NCBI GenBank assembly: GCA_024276195.1
Contig: JAJRXR010000075.1
Span: 20,012 to 84,011 of the forward strand
Origin: Planctomycetota bacterium
GTDB taxonomy: Bacteria; Planctomycetota; Phycisphaerae; Phycisphaerales; UBA1924
DNA: 64,000 bases
Reading direction: 5' to 3'
The notes under the pieces are model-generated. The model was given only the letters and a program-made list of their open reading frames with translations. It was not told where the DNA came from and made no database searches. The first letter of the stretch is position 1. Each line of letters begins with the position of its first letter. This document shows, piece by piece, positions 59,196 through 64,000 of this stretch. A program made the position numbers and the translations under genes.

Positions 59196-59936
59196 GTGAC
59201 GACTGGGATCATGCCGTCGATCCTGGGGGACATGGTTGGTGTTGAGAAGCGCCAACCCCATGGATGGGTCACGTCTATGCGCGCATCGCCGCGACAAGTT
59301 GCAACACGTTTCGTGCCGCTGGACTGGCAGCCCGAAGCGCTCCAGCTACTCGACGAGCATCACCTCGTCGCGTGGTCACACTCGGTGCGCACCCGAACAG
59401 CATTCGCAGCCGGGTTGAGCCAGTTCCTCGCGTCGCAGCGCGATCTGTCTGTATGCGTGCTGCACGGTCGATCCATCACCAATCTTGATGCGCTCTGTCA
59501 GCAGCTCGAGCGTCAGATCCCGGGTCCGCCGCTGGACCGTCGGATCGGCGGGTCGAGCGGTGTGATTGAGCTGTTGCGCAGCCGCGATCAACGACCGGGT
59601 CGCCCGGCGCCGCGCCAGCGCGTCATCCTCTGGTCGGACGCGGACATCCTGCTCCGGGCGGACTGCGAGCTGTTCGGGCGCGTCGTCGACGCGCTCACCG
59701 GGGTGGCCGCGGAGATGGAGTACTCCAGTGACGACCAGCTGCTTCTGCAGCGGACGGTCTTTGTGGGGGCGCCCGCGCTGGATATGTACGCCGACGACGC
59801 CTCGGGGCAGTTCTGCGGCTGGCGCTGCGCCGACGACTCGGAAGCGTTCTGGACGGTGGTCTCGGGGCTCGAGCGTCCGCCGATGATGCGGGTGCATATC
59901 GACTCGCTCATGGGCGAGCCGCCCCGGCGCGTGTAA
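59196..59936 (+). CDS. Conserved-looking hypothetical protein
   Basis: Up to 246 residues from GTG 59196. ATGs at 59211, 59232 and 59277 are possible starts; the last gives 219 residues beginning MRASPRQVATRFVPLDWQPEAL. The body has alternating strands and helices (CVLHGRSITNLDALCQQLE, RVILWSDADILLRADCELF, VDALTGVAAEMEY), suggesting an alpha/beta protein of the P-loop-like fold but with no Walker motif. Close to rsmD but 65 bases apart. Function unknown. Confidence 0.68.
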   Translation: MTTGIMPSILGDMVGVEKRQPHGWVTSMRASPRQVATRFVPLDWQPEALQLLDEHHLVAWSHSVRTRTAFAAGLSQFLASQRDLSVCVLHGRSITNLDALCQQLERQIPGPPLDRRIGGSSGVIELLRSRDQRPGRPAPRQRVILWSDADILLRADCELFGRVVDALTGVAAEMEYSSDDQLLLQRTVFVGAPALDMYADDASGQFCGWRCADDSEAFWTVVSGLERPPMMRVHIDSLMGEPPRRV

Positions 59937-60001
59937 ACGCCAGGGCGATTCACTCTCGCAATGCCGCTTGACTCGGCGCCCGCAGGGGGCTTTGGTCGGT
60001 T

Positions 60002-60766
60002 GTGCGCATCATCGGTGGGACATATCGCAGGCGACAGCTCAAGAGCCCGCCCGAGAGGTCAACGACGCGTCCGCTGCCGGACAACGTGCGTGAGGCGGTA
60101 TTCAACCTGCTGCGCGGGCACTTCGAGGGTCAGGCGGTGCTGGACTGCTTCGCCGGGACGGGCTCGTTCGGGCTCGAGGCGGTTTCGCGCGGCGCCGAGC
60201 GGGTGGTCATGGTCGAGCTCGACCGGCGCGTCGCCCGTGTGCTCGAAGAGAACATCGCAACGCTGGGCGTCGAGGACCGGGCGGAGATCGCCACCAGCGA
60301 TGCGCTCGGGGCTGGGGCATTGCTGCGCTGCCCGCGTCCGGTCCACATCATCTTCATGGACCCGCCTTACGAGATGGTGCGCGACCCGGAGCAGTGGCCG
60401 CGTGTGCGCATGCAGATGCAGCGTCTGATCGAGATGCTCACGCCCACGGGGTACGCGATTTTGCGCACGCCGCACCCGTTTGTGCATTCGCTGGACCCGC
60501 AGACGGGCGAGGCGATCACGCCGGTCGAGGCCAAGCGTCGGTTTGACGAGGCCAAAGCGGTGTTTCTCGACGAGGCGTTCGGGAGCAAGACGGACGGGCA
60601 AGAGGCGGGCGGGTCGCGCCGGGCTCAACAGCCGGCCCGCGAGAACACCAAGATCGACCTGCGCATCGAGGGCGCCCTCGGCCCCGAGACCCACGCCTAC
60701 GGGAGCACGGCCGTGCATCTGTACATGCGCGATCCCGAGTGTGAGGGCGGGCCTCCGGGCGGGTAA
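60002..60766 (+). CDS. rsmD: 16S rRNA guanine(966)-N2 methyltransferase RsmD
   Basis: 254 residues. The methyl donor site is LDCFAGTGSFGLEAVSRGA and the catalytic motif is D120-P-P-Y123 (IIFMDPPYEM). The N-terminal MRIIGGTYRRRQL is the usual RsmD start, here from GTG 60002. It methylates G966 of 16S rRNA. It is longer than E. coli RsmD (198) through a C-terminal extension of about 50 residues that includes EAGGSRRAQQPAREN. It lies 9 bases upstream of the UvrD-family helicase gene. Confidence 0.92.
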   Translation: MRIIGGTYRRRQLKSPPERSTTRPLPDNVREAVFNLLRGHFEGQAVLDCFAGTGSFGLEAVSRGAERVVMVELDRRVARVLEENIATLGVEDRAEIATSDALGAGALLRCPRPVHIIFMDPPYEMVRDPEQWPRVRMQMQRLIEMLTPTGYAILRTPHPFVHSLDPQTGEAITPVEAKRRFDEAKAVFLDEAFGSKTDGQEAGGSRRAQQPARENTKIDLRIEGALGPETHAYGSTAVHLYMRDPECEGGPPGG

Positions 60767-60775
60767 GCTCGGGGT

Positions 60776-63700
60776 GTGAACACGGAAGCTCAAGACCTGC
60801 TCGACGGGCTCAACGACGCCCAGCGTTCTACGGTGATCCATCAAGGCCCGGCGCTGATTGTGCTGGCCGGGCCGGGCACGGGCAAGACGCGCGTCATCAC
60901 GCACCGGGTGGCGTTCGCTGTGCGTGAGCTTGGCGCCGAGCCGGAATCGGTCGTGGCGCTGACGTTCACGAACAAGGCCGCCGAGGAGATGCGCGAGCGC
61001 CTCGCGGAGTTGCTGGACCGCTCGACGAGCGAGCGGCTGAATGTTCACACGTTCCACTCGTTCGGGCGGCGTCTGCTCAGCCGCTTCGCGGACATCGCGG
61101 GCCTGCCCCCGGAGCCGATGCTTGTGGACTCGGCCCAGCAGCGCCGCCTGCTCCGGTCGATCATCCGCGAGCACGGGCTCTACCCCGAGGCCCGGGCGTC
61201 GGGGATCGACAGCGCGGTGGAGCACGCCTCCGGGGTGATCGAGCGCCTGCGCAACAACGCGATCGAGCCCGGTGACGCGGTGAAGCGCGGGCAGCGCCTG
61301 CTCGAAGATGGCGCGTGTGACGATGAGGCGCGGGCGTTGGCGACGAGATATCTGGGCGGCGCCCGGGCGTACGGGTTGTTTGAGGAGGCGTGCCGGGAGC
61401 GTGGGTGGCTGAGTTTTTCGGACATGGTGTTGGCTCCGATCCGGATGCTGCGCGAGAGCCAGATGGTGCGTGACATCTGCCGGGGCGAGCTTGCCCATGT
61501 GGTGGTGGACGAGTTTCAGGATGTGAACCGGGCGCAGATCGAGCTGCTGCGCGGGCTGGTACCGCCCGGGAGCGGGGCGGAGCTGTGTGTTGTTGGTGAC
61601 GACGACCAGGCGATCTATGCGTTCCGCGGCGCCGACGACCGGGCATTTGCGCACTTTCGCGGGATCTGGGCGGACGCCGAGACGATCCCGCTGGTCGAGA
61701 GCTACCGGTCGCAGCGTGAGATCATCGACGCGTCGCAGGCGACGATCGGGCGCTGCGCCGATCGGTTTGAGCCTGGCAAGATGATCGAGCGGGCGGCGTC
61801 GCTCTCGGGCGAGGCGGCGCAGCCTGGGGCGGTGGTGGAGGTGGTCCGTCTCGAGGATGACGGGCAGAACGGGGAGGTCGCCAGCGCGTTGATCCTGGCG
61901 GACATGGCCTCGCGCCCGGGCGCGAGCCTGAATGACTACGCCGTGATCGGGCGGACACACGGCGAGATCGACCGCGTGCGCCGGGCGCTCGAGCTCGAGG
62001 GGGTCCCGACGCGGAGCGCCCGCCCGCCGAGCGCGGGCGAGGACGAGGGCGTGCAGGACGTGCTGGCGTGGGCGGAATCGCTGTGCAACCCGGAGGCGTC
62101 GTGGGCGGCGCGCCGGGTGCTGCTGCGCCCGCCGATGTTGTTTGATCCGTCGGAGGTCAACGCGTGGGAGAGCGGCTACCGGGCGCAGGCGTCCAGGGCG
62201 CACGCGGGCGACCCCGCGGTCGCGCCGCCGGGCGAGTACATCCCCTGGATCATCGAGCGGTTCGCCTCCGACGCGGCGCTGGGCGACCGGGTCGAGCGCC
62301 TTGGAACGTTGTGGACAGAGCTGAGCGCCGTCACCGCCTCGGCCCGGGCGGACGAGGCGATCACGCGGATCGTGCAGCAGACAGGGGCTGCGCACGCGGA
62401 CCTGCTCGACGGGCGGGCGCGGGCGCGGCGCATCGCGGCGATCGTCGCGATGATCCGCTTTGCGCGCGGGCGTGTTCCGCGCCTCGATCAGCCCGCGGAC
62501 CTGCGCGCGTTCCTGGCGTACTACGACGATCTGGACAGTCGCGAGCAGGGATTCGCCTCGCCCGACCCGGCCGAGGCGCTCGAGGCCGAGGGCGCGGGCG
62601 ATGAGTCCGGGGAGCAGGCGGTGTGCGTGATGACGCCGCACGCGAGCAAGGGACTCGAGTTTGACACCGTGATCCTGCCCCGGGTCACGCCCCAGCACGG
62701 GTATCCCAAGAGTTCAAATAGCGAGACCGAGTCTCTGCCCGAGGGTGTGCTTGATGAGGACGACGAGCGCCCAGTGAAGGAGCGCGAGCAGGACGAGGAA
62801 CGCCGGATTTTTTATGTCGCGTGTACGCGGGCGCGCCGGCGTCTGGTGCTGCTCGCCAAGCTGCCCAAGTCAAAGTCAAAGTCAACGCACTTCACGCTCG
62901 AGCTGCTGGGCGATGGTCTGGCGACGGAGACAACCGCGGGCGACGTGCTGGCCCGGGCTGCGGAGCGGGGCGTGGGCGACGGGGCGAGCGACTCGCTCGA
63001 GCGCGAAGTCTCGGCGTACAAGCAGCGTCAGGCCCGGGGCGAGGTGTTCGCGCGGGCGCGCCGGGCGGCCCGCCTCGACGCGGCTTCGGCGCTGCACAGC
63101 GCCGACAACGCCGGCGCCGGCCCCGAAGCGATCAAACAAGCCCGGGCGCGGATCGGCGACGCGGCGGCGCGCATGGGCGTGATCGCCTCGGTCGAACGCG
63201 ATGGATGTGCGCCGGGCTGGGTTGAAGGGGAGGCGCTCGAACGCTTCGCCCATGACCTGTGCGAGCGTGCGGGAGCGGGCGAGCCGGCGCCATCGGATCA
63301 GGAGGCGAGCTTTGCGCCGCTGAGGGCGCCGCTGAAGCTGAGTTTTTCGCATGTGAAGGACTACGCGGAGTGCCCGCGGTGTTTCTATCTGCGCCGGGTG
63401 CTGCGTCTGGGCGATGCGCCCGGGGGCGCGATGGTGGTGGGGCAGGTGGTCCACAAGGCGCTCGAGCTGTTTGTCAAGGAGCTGGGCGAGGCGGAGAACG
63501 AGGGGTGCGCCGCGCCGGGCGACGGGCGATTGCTGGAGATCGGACGCGAGAAGTACTTTGAGATGCTCCCCCCCGGCTCCGACGCGGACGCGGCGCAGCT
63601 CGACCAGGTGCTCGCGCTTCTTTCCACGGCCTCAACGATGCTCGGCGAGGCGGGGGTGCAGTTTCTTGAGCACGAGTACAACGTCGTCTTCCCGTACGAG

Positions 63701-64000
63701 CGCAACGGCGTTGAGCATTCGATCGAGGCGAAGATCGACCGGATCGACCAGCTCGGCATCGGCGCCGGTACGGCTTTGCGCATCGTGGACTACAAAACCG
63801 GGAACCCGTCCAAGGCGCTGCGCGAACCTCCACCGACGGATCTGCAGCTCGGGATCTACGCGATGGCGCTGCGCCATGTGTACGGGCCGGAGGCCGAGGC
63901 GACGGGCGAGTACTGGCTGCTGCGTTCGGGAGAGCGCGGGCGCCTGGACCTGGGCTCGCTCAATGAGGAGAAGATCCGGGGCAAGATCGACAAGGCGATC
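60776..64000 (+). CDS. UvrD-family helicase fused to PD-(D/E)XK nuclease (3' partial)
   Basis: The frame runs from GTG 60776 to the window end, 1075 codons without a stop. Helicase motifs: Q-motif LNDAQRSTV, Walker A GPGTGKT (32-38), motif Ia ALTFTNKAAEEM, Walker B D245-E-F-Q-D, motif III VGDDDQAIYAFRGA, motif V PHASKGLEFDTVILPR, motif VI FYVACTRARRRLVLL. A PD-(D/E)XK nuclease domain follows from about residue 855 (SFSHVKDYAECPRCF, GQVVHKALELF, VDYKTG with D1005 and K1007, LQLGIYAMAL). A 3'-5' helicase plus nuclease in one chain suggests AddA/RecB-like DNA end processing. The DYAECP start may hold a Cys for an iron-sulfur site. Confidence 0.92.
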   Translation, partial: MNTEAQDLLDGLNDAQRSTVIHQGPALIVLAGPGTGKTRVITHRVAFAVRELGAEPESVVALTFTNKAAEEMRERLAELLDRSTSERLNVHTFHSFGRRLLSRFADIAGLPPEPMLVDSAQQRRLLRSIIREHGLYPEARASGIDSAVEHASGVIERLRNNAIEPGDAVKRGQRLLEDGACDDEARALATRYLGGARAYGLFEEACRERGWLSFSDMVLAPIRMLRESQMVRDICRGELAHVVVDEFQDVNRAQIELLRGLVPPGSGAELCVVGDDDQAIYAFRGADDRAFAHFRGIWADAETIPLVESYRSQREIIDASQATIGRCADRFEPGKMIERAASLSGEAAQPGAVVEVVRLEDDGQNGEVASALILADMASRPGASLNDYAVIGRTHGEIDRVRRALELEGVPTRSARPPSAGEDEGVQDVLAWAESLCNPEASWAARRVLLRPPMLFDPSEVNAWESGYRAQASRAHAGDPAVAPPGEYIPWIIERFASDAALGDRVERLGTLWTELSAVTASARADEAITRIVQQTGAAHADLLDGRARARRIAAIVAMIRFARGRVPRLDQPADLRAFLAYYDDLDSREQGFASPDPAEALEAEGAGDESGEQAVCVMTPHASKGLEFDTVILPRVTPQHGYPKSSNSETESLPEGVLDEDDERPVKEREQDEERRIFYVACTRARRRLVLLAKLPKSKSKSTHFTLELLGDGLATETTAGDVLARAAERGVGDGASDSLEREVSAYKQRQARGEVFARARRAARLDAASALHSADNAGAGPEAIKQARARIGDAAARMGVIASVERDGCAPGWVEGEALERFAHDLCERAGAGEPAPSDQEASFAPLRAPLKLSFSHVKDYAECPRCFYLRRVLRLGDAPGGAMVVGQVVHKALELFVKELGEAENEGCAAPGDGRLLEIGREKYFEMLPPGSDADAAQLDQVLALLSTASTMLGEAGVQFLEHEYNVVFPYERNGVEHSIEAKIDRIDQLGIGAGTALRIVDYKTGNPSKALREPPPTDLQLGIYAMALRHVYGPEAEATGEYWLLRSGERGRLDLGSLNEEKIRGKIDKAI

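Noticed and set aside
60059-62698. 879-codon open frame on the minus strand
   Set aside because: Antisense to rsmD and the helicase gene, whose motifs are unmistakable on the plus strand.

Overview
The window is a high-GC chromosomal segment, most likely from a planctomycete of the Phycisphaerae type. This is inferred from several marks: short membrane proteins ending in a CxxCxYxLxGL...CPECG zinc ribbon, a protein carrying the HYExAFE motif, a PEP-CTERM-like exported protein, an FG-GAP/ASPIC protein with a divergent dockerin-like tail, frequent GTG starts and patchy Shine-Dalgarno use. No 16S or other decisive marker is present, so the assignment is an inference.

Layout. 1-10 kb: end of an SPFH/GYF_2 protein with a zinc-ribbon partner, a DUF6265 protein, a LolA-fold/thioredoxin fusion, trpC, a CPBP protease, trpS, truA, and a REP-associated HUH transposase inside its own palindromes. 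10-20 kb: PEP-CTERM-like protein, GT4 glycosyltransferase, a NuoG-like protein far from any other nuo gene, a TPR-like protein, hisS, an AhpD-like protein and a lipoprotein. 20-33 kb (mostly minus strand): signal peptidase I, RicT/PSP1, small exported proteins, the HYExAFE nuclease-like protein, a lipase-like hydrolase, an MCE (MlaD)/MlaF pair, cysteine desulfurase, a second MlaF-type ATPase, TetR, and yidD-rnpA. 33-37 kb: a ketosynthase-like protein lacking all three catalytic residues, a degenerate GxxExxY protein and an intact ketosynthase. 37-45 kb: glyS, then a MacA-MacB ATPase-MacB permease-TolC export operon with overlapping start/stop codons. 45-48 kb: small genes, a mosaic of gene fragments, an M20 amidohydrolase and tRNA-Ser(UGA). 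48-54 kb: cyclodeaminase-like, SpoIIE-type phosphatase, YkgJ-like, M3 oligopeptidase and rsgA. 54-64 kb: FG-GAP/dockerin protein, aromatic amino-acid decarboxylase, lipoprotein, LuxR regulator, an unknown protein, rsmD and a UvrD-PD-(D/E)XK fusion that runs off the window.

The main theme of the non-housekeeping signal is a population of palindromic repeats. At least four unrelated families occur. Three copies lie in frame inside essential-type genes (truA, a GT4 glycosyltransferase, rsgA), and others supply stop codons. One family brackets the only transposase in the window. Two class II aminoacyl-tRNA synthetase genes (hisS, glyS) both have a tandem CTCGCC-type repeat just upstream and an internal stretch of visibly lower GC. 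The ketosynthase / dead nuclease fold / ketosynthase trio at 33.5-36.8 kb is the best candidate for an undescribed functional module.
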